A DNA stretch of 10,825 bases from Chitinophagales bacterium (GTDB taxonomy: Bacteria; Bacteroidota; Bacteroidia; Chitinophagales; UBA2359): assembly GCA_020631035.1 (NCBI GenBank), contig JAHDIA010000147.1:1-10825 (forward strand), given 5' to 3'. A program made the position numbers and the translations under genes. Positions 1 to 7,795 of this stretch are shown one piece after another. Below the pieces are notes generated by a model. It searched no databases. It was not told the origin of the DNA and saw nothing but the letters and a program-made list of their open reading frames with translations. Numbering within the stretch: position 1 is the stretch's first letter; each line of letters opens with the position of its first letter.

Positions 1-52
1 TTTTATCGTAGTGCCATTTATTTTACAGTGTATTCAATCATAACATAACAAA

Positions 53-952
53 ATGCAAAAAATAATCATAGCAGGTGGAAGCGGTTTCTTAGGACAATCG
101 CTAGAGGACTTTTTTGTCAAACGAGGCGACGAAGTATTCATTTTAAGCCGCAAACCCAAAGCCAATAATCATATTTATTGGGATGGTCACAACTTGGGCG
201 AATGGGTCAATGATTTGGAACAAAGTGATGTTCTCATCAACCTCAGTGGCAAGTGTGTAGATTGTCGCTACAATGAAAAAAACAAGGCCGCCATTTTAAG
301 CTCACGCATCAACAGCACCAATGTTTTAAATGAGGCAATTCTAACAATGAAGGCTCCTCCCAAAGTTTGGATCAATGCCAGTAGTGCAACTATTTATGTA
401 CATGCCGAAACCCAATTGATGACCGAATCCAATGGCGTCATTGGCGATGATTTTTCAATGGGCATTTGTAAACAATGGGAGGCCGCCTTTTTTGGAACAG
501 AGACTCCCAACACCCGAAAAATTGCCGCAAGAATTTCCATTGTCTTAGGCAACAAAGGTGGAGCATTGCCCAAAATCAAAATGATCAGTCGTTTGGGAAT
601 GGGTGGATACCAAGGCAATGGTCAACAAAAAGTAAGCTGGATACACATCAATGATTTTTGCGAAGCCATTTCTTACATCATCGACAATCCCAATTTACAA
701 GGCCCCGTCAATCTTGCGGCACCCTACCCCACCGACAACAAATCTTTAATGAAGCAAATCCGTCAAGCCCTCAAAATGCCTTTTGGGTTTAGTCAATCTC
801 CTGCTTTGCTCGAATTGGGTGCATGGCTAATGGGCACCGAAACAGAACTCTTACTCAAAAGCCGAAATGTCTATCCCGAAAAATTGGTCAACACAGGATT
901 TAAATTTAAATTTTCCCACATCAGTACAGCGGTTGAGAATTTAGTGAGTTGA
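53..952 (+). CDS. TIGR01777-type NAD(P)-dependent epimerase-like protein (YfcH/SDR39U1 family)
   Basis: The 299-residue product is a full-length extended short-chain dehydrogenase/reductase. The dinucleotide-binding Rossmann motif GGSGFLG lies at residues 8-14, directly after the first beta strand. An INLSGK segment follows near residue 63 and an ASSATIY strand near residue 110. The C-terminal ~50 residues (from about 250) fit the small helical DUF1731 domain typical of this family. The classical catalytic YxxxK is not obvious, as is usual for TIGR01777 members, whose substrate is unknown. The protein is expected in the cytosol. The ATG is the first in the frame, with an A-rich upstream region and no clear Shine-Dalgarno. 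It is followed by non-coding repeats and appears to be a single-gene unit unrelated to the efflux locus. Confidence 0.93.
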   Translation: MQKIIIAGGSGFLGQSLEDFFVKRGDEVFILSRKPKANNHIYWDGHNLGEWVNDLEQSDVLINLSGKCVDCRYNEKNKAAILSSRINSTNVLNEAILTMKAPPKVWINASSATIYVHAETQLMTESNGVIGDDFSMGICKQWEAAFFGTETPNTRKIAARISIVLGNKGGALPKIKMISRLGMGGYQGNGQQKVSWIHINDFCEAISYIIDNPNLQGPVNLAAPYPTDNKSLMKQIRQALKMPFGFSQSPALLELGAWLMGTETELLLKSRNVYPEKLVNTGFKFKFSHISTAVENLVS

Positions 953-1006
953 TTCAGTAATTCGATAACCTAATTACATAGTCAACCCAATCAACCTAAT
1001 CACCAT

Positions 1007-1044
1007 TTTATCCTGAGCTTGTCGATTTATCCTGAGCTTGTTGA
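1007..1044. repeat. Tandem 19-mer, two copies
   Basis: Two adjacent copies of TTTATCCTGAGCTTGTYGA, at 1007-1025 and 1026-1044, differ at one base. The core TCCTGAGCTTGTCGA is a dispersed intergenic motif I have seen in many bacterial genomes (recall, not searched). A 66-residue open frame that crosses this stretch has no credible protein features. Confidence 0.75.
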
Positions 1045-1049
1045 AGGAA

Positions 1050-1153
1050 GGATGGGGCAACGTCCCTCTTTCATGGCTTCGTGCGTACTGGTTAGCCAAC
1101 GCATATTTTGTCCTTCGTACAATTGTTCATCCACCCGCTCGTCCTACGCTTTG
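1050..1153 (+). repeat. Dispersed intergenic repeat, copy 1
   Basis: This ~105-bp segment matches 7656-7758 in the same orientation. Shared blocks in order are a TGGGGCAACG..CCCTCTTT start, ATGGCT.CGT, a GGTTA.CCAACGCAT middle, and CC.CCCGCTC.TCC.ACGCTT at the end. The start can form a short GGGGC/GTCCC hairpin. The spacer between blocks has diverged, which suggests an old dispersed repeat rather than a recent duplication. It has no coding potential. The GC-rich character contrasts with the surrounding AT-rich DNA. Confidence 0.8.
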
Positions 1154-1227
1154 AGATATAAATCAAGGAAGAAATTACTTTTAATACTTACTAGAAGCGG
1201 TGCGTATGGGGATGGATAAGTGTGCTG

Positions 1228-1290
1228 TATGGGCAAAACATGCAAGGTAAACCAGGCCAAGCTGGTCTGAAACGAGGAGAGTCGCCCATA
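1228..1290 (+). other. Structured hairpin ahead of marR
   Basis: A closing stem TATGGGC (1228-1234) pairs perfectly with GCCCATA (1284-1290). Inside it a second stem ACCAG (1251-1255) pairs with CTGGT (1262-1266). Purine-rich single-stranded segments lie between, including CTGAAACGAGGAGAGTC at 1267-1283. No T-run follows, so it is not an obvious terminator. It ends 16 nt before the candidate MarR operator. I could not match it to a known riboswitch or ribozyme. It may be a 3' structure of an upstream transcript, a leader element, or part of the repeat-rich spacer. Confidence 0.45.
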
Positions 1291-1305
1291 AAAATTTAAA
1301 AAATT

Positions 1306-1321
1306 AGTTGCACTATAAACT
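1306..1321 (+). promoter_or_regulatory. Candidate MarR operator 1
   Basis: AGTTGCACTATAAACT is an interrupted palindrome (AGTT, 8 nt, AACT). It matches 15 of 16 bases of the motif at 1801-1816 just before the adaptor gene. It lies about 20 bp before the first ATG of marR, where a self-repressing MarR protein would bind. A weak promoter-like arrangement overlaps it: TTG at 1308-1310, 17 nt, then TTCCTTTG at 1328-1335, which is one mismatch from the Bacteroidetes -7 box. Binding itself is inferred. Confidence 0.55.
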
Positions 1322-1340
1322 TTTATTTTCCTTTGTTGTT

Positions 1341-1802
1341 ATGCTTGATAGAATGACAAAAAAATTAGACATAGAAGAAAGACTTATTCCACACATCGGC
1401 AAGGTCTACAAACATCTTGGAATTTTAGTGAAAGAACAAGCAAAGGAACACAATGCGGATTTGTCACGGGAGCAATTTATATTGTTGAAAATGCTACACA
1501 ACAAAGATGGCGTTCCACAAAGGGAATTGGCATTTATTACCGAGAATAACAAGTCTTCCATCACAAGATTGATTAATACTATGGAAAAAAAGAATCTTGT
1601 AGCACGTATTCCAAGCACTGGAGATGGACGAGTAAACCACATCTTTCTCACCAAAAAAGGTAGACAGGTATTCACCGAAACCTTACCACTTATCCTTGAT
1701 ATATTTAAAGAAATAGAACAGGGCATTTCGGAAAAAGAAATGCAAACAGCAATATATGTATTGCAAAAAATACTAAAAAACATCAAAAACTTGTCTAAAT
1801 AG
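1341..1802 (+). CDS. MarR-family winged-helix transcriptional regulator
   Basis: The product of about 150 residues has the MarR layout: an N-terminal dimerisation helix, a winged helix-turn-helix, and a long C-terminal helix. Diagnostic features are LSREQFILLKML, then GVPQRELAFITENNKSSITR as the HTH (roughly residues 55-75), MEKKNLVARIPSTGDGR leading into the wing, and NHIFLTKKGR after it. A longer frame opens at a TTG at 1308, but that codon lies inside the candidate operator. I therefore place the start at the first ATG, 1341; the ATG at 1353 is equally plausible, and no Shine-Dalgarno decides between them. The gene precedes adaptor, pump and channel genes on the same strand. It is probably the local, autoregulated repressor of the efflux locus, relieved by a small ligand; the ligand is unknown. 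Confidence 0.92.
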   Translation: MLDRMTKKLDIEERLIPHIGKVYKHLGILVKEQAKEHNADLSREQFILLKMLHNKDGVPQRELAFITENNKSSITRLINTMEKKNLVARIPSTGDGRVNHIFLTKKGRQVFTETLPLILDIFKEIEQGISEKEMQTAIYVLQKILKNIKNLSK

Positions 1803-1818
1803 TTGCCCTATAAACTAT
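1799..1818 (+). promoter_or_regulatory. Candidate MarR operator 2, overlapping the marR stop codon
   Basis: ATAGTT (1799-1804) and AACTAT (1813-1818) form a perfect 6-bp inverted repeat around 8 nt. The internal 16 bases repeat operator 1 with one change (C for A at 1807). It includes the marR TAG stop and lies 53 nt before the adaptor ATG, so the efflux genes may have their own MarR-controlled promoter. A degenerate partial copy (TTGCATATAAGCT) follows at 1820-1832. A TACTATTG at 1838-1845 is one mismatch from TAnnTTTG, but no well-spaced -33 element is seen. Confidence 0.55.
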
Positions 1819-1871
1819 CTTGCATATAAGCTTACAATACTATTGTATCTCACATCTCAAAGTCTAGCATT

Positions 1872-2981
1872 ATGATACGAAAAATCATCATCATTTTAGT
1901 CGGAATTGCACTCATTGCAGGAGCCATACTCATCCGCAACAGAATGATGGCCAATCAGGAATCATCCAAACCTGTATTTAAAAAAGCAATAACAGCAGTC
2001 TCTATAAAAGAAGTTTCCAACTCAAATGAACCCATTAGTATTCGTGCAAGTGGCTCCCTTGCTGCTTACAATCGGGTGAGCTTATTTTCAGAAGTACAGG
2101 GCATTTTCGATTGGAGTGAAGGAAACTTCAAAGCGGGTGAATACTACAAAGCAGACAATACCCTAATTCAAATCAATAGTCAAGAATTTCAAGCAAATAT
2201 ACGGGCACAACGTAGCAATTTCGTTACGCAAATTGTTGGGCTATTGCCAGATCTGCGCTTGGATTATGCTGATGCTGCTCCCAAGTGGCAAGCCTATATG
2301 GACAAAATTGATGTAAACAAATATGTTCCTCCCCTACCAGATTTTTCATCTGAACAAGAAAAATTATACATTACTGGTAGAGGTATTTTGAGCAGCTATT
2401 ACCAAATCAAAAACCTCGAAGAGCGATTGGGTAAATACAACATACAAGCACCGTTTTCGGGTGTACTCACACAAGCCTTGGTAAACAAAGGAACGCTTGT
2501 CAGCCCTGGAATGAAATTGGGAGAATTTATTGATCCAAGTCTATACGAATTGCAATTATCTGTCAATTCTGGCTATTCGGATTTGTTGAAAACAGGTAAA
2601 ACGGTAGCACTCTCCAATATTGAAAAAACACAAAATTGGCAGGGCAAAGTAGTACGTGTTAATAGTATTGTAGATGCCGCTTCACAAACCATTCAGGCAT
2701 TCATTCACGTACGTGGCAAAGGTCTAAGGGAAGGAATGTTCCTAGAGGCAGACATTCCAGCACAAGCAATAGAAAATGCTTTTGAAATAGATCGAAAACT
2801 GCTAGTAGACAACAATAAGGTCTATGTAGTACAAGATAGCTCCCTTAGCTTGATGGAGGTTGAACCAATATATTTTAATGAGCGTACAGCAATTGTAAAA
2901 GGCTTGGAAAATGGCACACAATTACTCGCCAAAAGTGTCCCAGGTGCCTACTCTGGTATGCGTGTCAAAATTCTAAAATAA
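1872..2981 (+). CDS. RND efflux periplasmic adaptor (membrane fusion protein, HlyD/AcrA type)
   Basis: The 369-residue protein has one N-terminal hydrophobic segment (about residues 4-22) and no lipobox cysteine, so it is probably anchored in the inner membrane by an uncleaved helix. The first half of the barrel-sandwich (lipoyl-like) domain lies near residues 68-108 (LFSEVQGIFDW, then FKAGEYYKADNTLIQINSQEF). The second half lies near 188-222 (YNIQAPFSGVLTQALVNKGT, then LVSPGMKLGEFIDP). Beta-barrel and membrane-proximal segments follow to the C-terminus. The helical hairpin between the lipoyl halves is short and proline-containing, unlike AcrA. The adaptor should bridge the RND pump and the TolC-type channel encoded next. 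The gap to the pump gene is only 32 nt, so co-transcription is likely. Confidence 0.92.
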   Translation: MIRKIIIILVGIALIAGAILIRNRMMANQESSKPVFKKAITAVSIKEVSNSNEPISIRASGSLAAYNRVSLFSEVQGIFDWSEGNFKAGEYYKADNTLIQINSQEFQANIRAQRSNFVTQIVGLLPDLRLDYADAAPKWQAYMDKIDVNKYVPPLPDFSSEQEKLYITGRGILSSYYQIKNLEERLGKYNIQAPFSGVLTQALVNKGTLVSPGMKLGEFIDPSLYELQLSVNSGYSDLLKTGKTVALSNIEKTQNWQGKVVRVNSIVDAASQTIQAFIHVRGKGLREGMFLEADIPAQAIENAFEIDRKLLVDNNKVYVVQDSSLSLMEVEPIYFNERTAIVKGLENGTQLLAKSVPGAYSGMRVKILK

Positions 2982-3013
2982 ATCACTCCTCTACTCTACC
3001 CAAATCAAAAACA

Positions 3014-6000
3014 ATGAAGCAATTAATCGCTTATTTTATAAAATATCCTGTTGCCGTCAATATCTTGATGTTAGCCATTGTACTATTGGGCATCAATGGT
3101 ATGTTGAGTACACGCTCGTCTTTGTTTCCACAAGTACCTGATAAATTAGTCGTAATAAGCATCGTTTATCCTGGTGCATCGCCAGCGGAAATTGAAGAAG
3201 GCATTGTTTTAAAAATAGAAGACAATCTACGTGGCTTGGTCGGAATTGATCGGGTAATTTCTGTTTCATCCGAAAATGCAGCAGTCATCACCATCGAACG
3301 TCAAAAGGATGCAGATATTGACATTCTATTGGCAGATGTCAAAAATGCTGTAGATAGGGTTCCATCTTTCCCTGTAGATATGGAGCCACCTGTGGTCGAG
3401 AAACGTTTGTCTCGATCACGCTCCATAGAACTGATTCTTGCAGGAGAAAATTTATCCTTGAAATCTTTAAAGACTGTTGCTCGGCAGGTCGAGGACGAAA
3501 TTCGTGCAATCAATGGCCTCTCACAAATTACGGTTACTGGCTTTCCAGAAGAAGAAATAGAAATTGCTGTCCGAGAAAATGACTTGCGTGCTTTTAACTT
3601 AACGTTTACAGATGTGGCTCGGGCGGTTGCAAGTGCCAATATCCTTACCACTGGTGGCAACATCAAAACACTTGAGGAAGAGTACCTAATTCGTGCAAAT
3701 AACAAATCTTACTATGGAGATGAATTGGATTTTATTGTCGTACGGGCAAATCCAAATGGACAAGTTATTCGATTGCGTGATGTCGCAACGGTAAGAGACA
3801 AATGGTCAGAAACACCAGACCGTGTGTACTACAATGCCAAGCCTGGTATTCAATTTTCCATTGGCTCAACCAATAGCGAAGATATTTTAGAAATTGCCGA
3901 AAATGTGAGGAATTATTCTGAAGAGTTCAATGCCACAAGAGACAACATTCAGCTTGAAGTGGTCAGTGACTTATCCGTCGTTTTACGCCAACGAACTGCT
4001 TTACTTATCGAAAATGGAACCATAGGTATCCTCCTTGTGCTCGTTTTTCTTTCACTTTTTCTAAAGCCCAGTATTGCATTTTGGGTCGCCGTCAGTTTAC
4101 CCGTTTCCTTCTTTGGAATGTTCATGTTTGGGGTAAATGTCATCACCATCAATGTCCTTTCGCTCTTTGGAATGATTGTCGTAATTGGTATTCTGGTAGA
4201 CGATGGTATTGTAATTGGAGAAAACATTTATCACCATTATGAGAAAGGTAAAAACTCCATCCGAGCCGCCATTGATGGGACTATGGAAGTCATTCCCCCT
4301 ATCGTTTCTGCGATTTTAACCACAATTGTTGCCTTTGGCACATTCTATTTTATTGATGGTGATGTAGGGGCGTTTTTTGGTGAAGTCGCATCAGTGGTAA
4401 GCATTATCCTCTTAATCTCTCTGGTCGAAGCTCTCATCATTTTGCCTTCACACATTGCCCACTCCAATGCTTTAAAAGAGGGCGGGCAAAACTTTCTGCT
4501 CAACCGCTGGGCAGACAAAGCAATGGCTTGGATGCGGGATAATATTTACTCCCCTCTCCTACGTTTTTTCCTAGAAAATAAATTTTTTGGACTCAGTATA
4601 CCCATTGCTTTGATGATCATAACAATTGGAGCTATGGGTAGTAGCTTGATAAAGTTCACCTTCTTTCCACCCATTGCCAGTGATTTGGTGCAGGTAGAAT
4701 TGAGCTTGCCACAAGGGACAAGCGAAACAATTACGGATTCCATTATTACCCGCATCGAAGAAGAAGTTTGGGTCGTTGGGGAAGAATTCACAGAGGAACA
4801 AAACAATGATATGGAGGTTGTGCAAAATGTCATTCGACGCATCGGTCCTGGTACTTCCAATGCTAGCTTAATTGTCAACTTATTACCTGGTGAAAATCGA
4901 GATTGCTCCGCCAACGAATTTGCCAATCTACTTTCAGAAAAAATGGGTCCTATTCCAGAAGCGGAGAAAATCGTTTACAATTCAGGGACCACTTTTGGTG
5001 GTCCTCCTATTTCTGTCTCCTTCTCTAGCAATGACATCACAGAATTAAAAGCGGCAACCGAAGAGCTAAAATCAGGTATGCGACAAATGCCCCAACTCAA
5101 AGACATCGCCGACAATGACCCTGAAGGCATCAAGGAAATCCAAATTAAATTAAAGGAAAATGCTCATCTCTTGGGCTTGACTTACAATGATGTTATGTCA
5201 CAGGTACGCTCGGCATTTTTTGGGCAGCCTGTACAGCGTTTCCAACGTGGAAGAGACGAAATTCGTGTATGGGTTAGATATGACCGCAAAGAACGTTCGT
5301 CTATCAAAAACTTGGATGAGCAACGCATTGTCACCCGTACAGGACAACGCATTCCCTTTTCAGAAATTGCAAGCTATACCATACAGCGTGGCGATGTGGC
5401 AATCAACCACCTTGACGGACGACGTGAAATTCAAATCACATCCAATTTAAAAAACAACAAGGACAGCGCAACCGAATTACTTGGCATCATCAAAAGCGAA
5501 ATCATTGCAGATATTTTGGCACGTTACCCAAGTATCAGCCCATCTTATGAAGGTCAAAACCGTGAAGCAAACAAAGTAGGAACATCTGCAATGGCCGTTT
5601 TGCCCATTACCTTCTTTATCATTTACATCATCATCGCCTTTACTTTCCGCTCCTACACCCAACCCATTTTGCTATTTGTTATGATACCCTTTAGCTTGAT
5701 TGGTGTGGCTTGGGGACATTACATTCACGGCTTCCCTGTCAATATTTTATCAATGTTGGGTATAGTTGCACTTTTGGGAATTGTGGTAAATGATGGTCTC
5801 GTCCTTATAGGTAAATTCAATTCCTTCCTCAAAGAAGGCTTGCCCTTTTCCCAAGCACTCTACGAAGCTGGACGCTCACGTTTCCGAGCTATTTTCTTGA
5901 CATCTATCACAACAGTTGCAGGGCTTGCACCGCTTATTTTTGAGACGAGCCTACAAGCACAATTCTTAATCCCAATGGCGATCTCTATTGCATATGGCAT

Positions 6001-6169
6001 CACACTTGCCACTTTCTTAACACTCTTTATGCTGCCCATTTTATTGTCGATAAGCAATGAAATAAAAGTTGGTAGAGTTTGGTTGTGGACAGGCAAAAAA
6101 CCAACACGAGAAGAGGTCGAAAGTGCCGTTAAAGAAATAGCATCCGAAAAGGAATATGAAATGGGATAA
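3014..6169 (+). CDS. RND-family efflux pump, AcrB/HAE1-like inner-membrane transporter
   Basis: At 1051 residues this has the usual AcrB-family length and two-fold repeat. TM1 is near residues 10-31, followed by a large periplasmic porter domain, TM2-TM6 (about 333-480), TM7 near 525, a second periplasmic domain, and TM8-TM12 (about 855-1010). The proton-relay aspartate pair of TM4 is present in GILVDDGIVIGEN (D396, D397). The lysine that AcrB carries in TM10 is replaced: the segment reads GIVVNDGLVLIGKF (N926, D927), a variant found in a subset of HAE-type pumps. It should export toxic small molecules by proton antiport together with the preceding adaptor and the TolC-type channel. The substrate cannot be predicted. 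Confidence 0.95.
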   Translation: MKQLIAYFIKYPVAVNILMLAIVLLGINGMLSTRSSLFPQVPDKLVVISIVYPGASPAEIEEGIVLKIEDNLRGLVGIDRVISVSSENAAVITIERQKDADIDILLADVKNAVDRVPSFPVDMEPPVVEKRLSRSRSIELILAGENLSLKSLKTVARQVEDEIRAINGLSQITVTGFPEEEIEIAVRENDLRAFNLTFTDVARAVASANILTTGGNIKTLEEEYLIRANNKSYYGDELDFIVVRANPNGQVIRLRDVATVRDKWSETPDRVYYNAKPGIQFSIGSTNSEDILEIAENVRNYSEEFNATRDNIQLEVVSDLSVVLRQRTALLIENGTIGILLVLVFLSLFLKPSIAFWVAVSLPVSFFGMFMFGVNVITINVLSLFGMIVVIGILVDDGIVIGENIYHHYEKGKNSIRAAIDGTMEVIPPIVSAILTTIVAFGTFYFIDGDVGAFFGEVASVVSIILLISLVEALIILPSHIAHSNALKEGGQNFLLNRWADKAMAWMRDNIYSPLLRFFLENKFFGLSIPIALMIITIGAMGSSLIKFTFFPPIASDLVQVELSLPQGTSETITDSIITRIEEEVWVVGEEFTEEQNNDMEVVQNVIRRIGPGTSNASLIVNLLPGENRDCSANEFANLLSEKMGPIPEAEKIVYNSGTTFGGPPISVSFSSNDITELKAATEELKSGMRQMPQLKDIADNDPEGIKEIQIKLKENAHLLGLTYNDVMSQVRSAFFGQPVQRFQRGRDEIRVWVRYDRKERSSIKNLDEQRIVTRTGQRIPFSEIASYTIQRGDVAINHLDGRREIQITSNLKNNKDSATELLGIIKSEIIADILARYPSISPSYEGQNREANKVGTSAMAVLPITFFIIYIIIAFTFRSYTQPILLFVMIPFSLIGVAWGHYIHGFPVNILSMLGIVALLGIVVNDGLVLIGKFNSFLKEGLPFSQALYEAGRSRFRAIFLTSITTVAGLAPLIFETSLQAQFLIPMAISIAYGITLATFLTLFMLPILLSISNEIKVGRVWLWTGKKPTREEVESAVKEIASEKEYEMG

Positions 6170-6190
6170 GTCCTACAAGTAAAACACAAA

Positions 6191-6304
6191 TGGTTCTTTG
6201 ACAATTTTTGGAGAGTGATTCTTGAACAAATAGAAGGGAGCCACAGGCGACTGGATAGCTTGTTTAAGAATCATCTCTCTTCCGCAAAAATTGTCAAAGA
6301 ACCA
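6191..6304. repeat. ~114-bp imperfect palindrome between the pump and channel genes
   Basis: The outer arms are a perfect 20-bp inverted repeat: TGGTTCTTTGACAATTTTTG at 6191-6210 against its complement at 6285-6304. After a 3-nt bulge the pairing resumes (GAGAG.TGATTCTT.AACAA at 6211-6229 against the complementary 6260-6279), leaving a loop of roughly 30 nt. The right arm ends 14 nt before the channel ATG. As RNA it would be a very stable hairpin in the efflux transcript, able to dampen or protect expression of the channel gene. As DNA it resembles a MITE-like dispersed palindrome. Flanks CACAAA and CATAAA are similar but not a clean target duplication. Confidence 0.85.
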
Positions 6305-6318
6305 CATAAATTAATTAA

Positions 6319-7650
6319 ATGAAACAGTTAATATATATCTTTCTATTTTTTGTTACAGGCAATCTTTTATCTGCACAAACAGTCTTGACGACCAATAATG
6401 CAGTAGATTTATTGTTACAAAACAATTACGGTGTAAACATCGCTCGAAACAATGTAAAAATAGCCGAAAACAACACCAGCAAAGAACTCAACGGCTATCT
6501 TCCAACGCTAGGGGCAAGTGCGGGAGTCAATGCCAGTCTAGGTGGATCAACTCAAACTTTTGGCGAAAACTTTTCACAAGGACCAGGCAGCAATAAAATC
6601 ACCATAAACAATGCTTTTCAATGGGGCGCAAATGTAGGTGTACAAGCCAATTACACCATCATCGATCGCACACGTGATTACACCCTTGACCAACTCAAAG
6701 AACAATTGTCATTTACTGATTTGGAACTACGTCAAACAATTGAAGTAAATATTTTACAATTGTTCAGTTCCTATTATCAACTGGCTCAATTGATCGAAAA
6801 CCTAGTGGTACAAGAACGCACTTTTGAGACTTCGCAACAGCGTAAGACACGCGCCCAATATCGCTTGGAATATGGACAAGGTTCAAAATTGGATGTCCTC
6901 AATGCAGAAGTAGACATACAGCGTGACAGTGTAGACTTATTAAACTTGAAACAGCAAATTGCCAATGTCCGCCGCAACATCAACGTCATCATCGGGCAAG
7001 AGGTGGATACAGATTTTGTGGTAGATACAACTTTGAATTATGACCCCAAACTAAATCTATCACAACTCATCGAACAAGCCAAAACAAACAACATACAATT
7101 ACTCGCCCTAGACCAAAACATCAAAATTCGTGCTTATGATTTACAGATTTTGGATGCGACTCGTATGCCGACTTTGAATGCCAATGCCTCCTACTCCTTC
7201 AGTATGTCTGATTTGCCCAAGGAATCATTTACGACTTTTCAGAGCAATCGGGGTTTGGGGGTAGACCTCACTTTGGGTTGGAATATCTTTGATGGCGGTA
7301 TCCGAAAAATGCGCAAAGAAAATGTCAACATCGCTCTTGAAAACCAAGCCCTACAACGCAGTCAATTAGAAGCCGAAATCATTCGGGATCTCCAAAGTGC
7401 TTGGGAAACTTATCAAAACGCACTCTTTATCTTAAAGGTAGAACAAAAAAACATCACCACTGCACAAGCCAATTTTGAATCTACCCAAGAGTTCTTCAAA
7501 GCGGGCCGTTTGACCTCTGTAGAATTTCGCCAAGCCCAACTCAATTTATTAAACGCCAAACGCAGTTACAACAATGCCAAGTACAATGCCAAATTACTAG
7601 AGGTACAATTGTTACAATTAAGCGGTGGACTTTTGGATGGTATGAATTAA
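6319..7650 (+). CDS. TolC-family outer-membrane efflux channel
   Basis: The 443-residue protein begins with a signal peptide (hydrophobic residues about 4-18, likely cleavage after LLSA before QT) and has no lipobox cysteine. It has the internal duplication of TolC proteins: two long helical segments with coiled-coil character (about 120-220 and 330-430), each preceded by beta-strand segments. Recognisable family stretches are EYGQGSKLDVLNAEVDIQ in the first repeat and FFKAGRLTSVEFRQAQLNLL in the second, the usual paired 'G-x-x-S/T-x-x-(D/E)-x-x-x-A-x' signature. It should form the trimeric outer-membrane tunnel for the adjacent adaptor and pump. The large palindrome lies just before its start, so its expression may be uncoupled from the pump. 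Confidence 0.93.
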   Translation: MKQLIYIFLFFVTGNLLSAQTVLTTNNAVDLLLQNNYGVNIARNNVKIAENNTSKELNGYLPTLGASAGVNASLGGSTQTFGENFSQGPGSNKITINNAFQWGANVGVQANYTIIDRTRDYTLDQLKEQLSFTDLELRQTIEVNILQLFSSYYQLAQLIENLVVQERTFETSQQRKTRAQYRLEYGQGSKLDVLNAEVDIQRDSVDLLNLKQQIANVRRNINVIIGQEVDTDFVVDTTLNYDPKLNLSQLIEQAKTNNIQLLALDQNIKIRAYDLQILDATRMPTLNANASYSFSMSDLPKESFTTFQSNRGLGVDLTLGWNIFDGGIRKMRKENVNIALENQALQRSQLEAEIIRDLQSAWETYQNALFILKVEQKNITTAQANFESTQEFFKAGRLTSVEFRQAQLNLLNAKRSYNNAKYNAKLLEVQLLQLSGGLLDGMN

Positions 7651-7655
7651 TTGGA

Positions 7656-7758
7656 GGCTGGGGCAACGCCCCTCTTTTATGGCTACGTCTTGGTCAGGTT
7701 AACCAACGCATGTTTTAGGCTGCGTCGTAAATCTCGTCCGCCCGCTCATCCGACGCTT
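7656..7758 (+). repeat. Dispersed intergenic repeat, copy 2
   Basis: This second copy of the ~105-bp repeat at 1050-1153 starts 6 nt after the channel gene stop. The conserved blocks and orientation are the same. The two copies bracket the whole marR-adaptor-pump-channel locus. It is non-coding. Confidence 0.8.
7660..7678 (+). terminator. Possible weak terminator inside the repeat
   Basis: GGGGC (7660-7664), loop AAC, GCCCC (7668-7672), then TCTTTT. The stem is only 5 bp but fully GC and directly follows the channel gene, so the repeat copy may act as its transcription end. The equivalent position in copy 1 has one G-U pair. Confidence 0.35.
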
Positions 7759-7795
7759 CTGGAATTATTTTAAAGCCCAAACTGTTCCTTTGAAT

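Noticed and set aside
1019..1219. Open frame of 66 codons
   Set aside because: It runs through the tandem 19-mer and the dispersed repeat, and shows no protein-like features.
1308..1340. TTG start extending the MarR protein
   Set aside because: The TTG is part of the palindromic motif repeated before the adaptor gene, and in-frame ATGs follow at the expected N-terminus.
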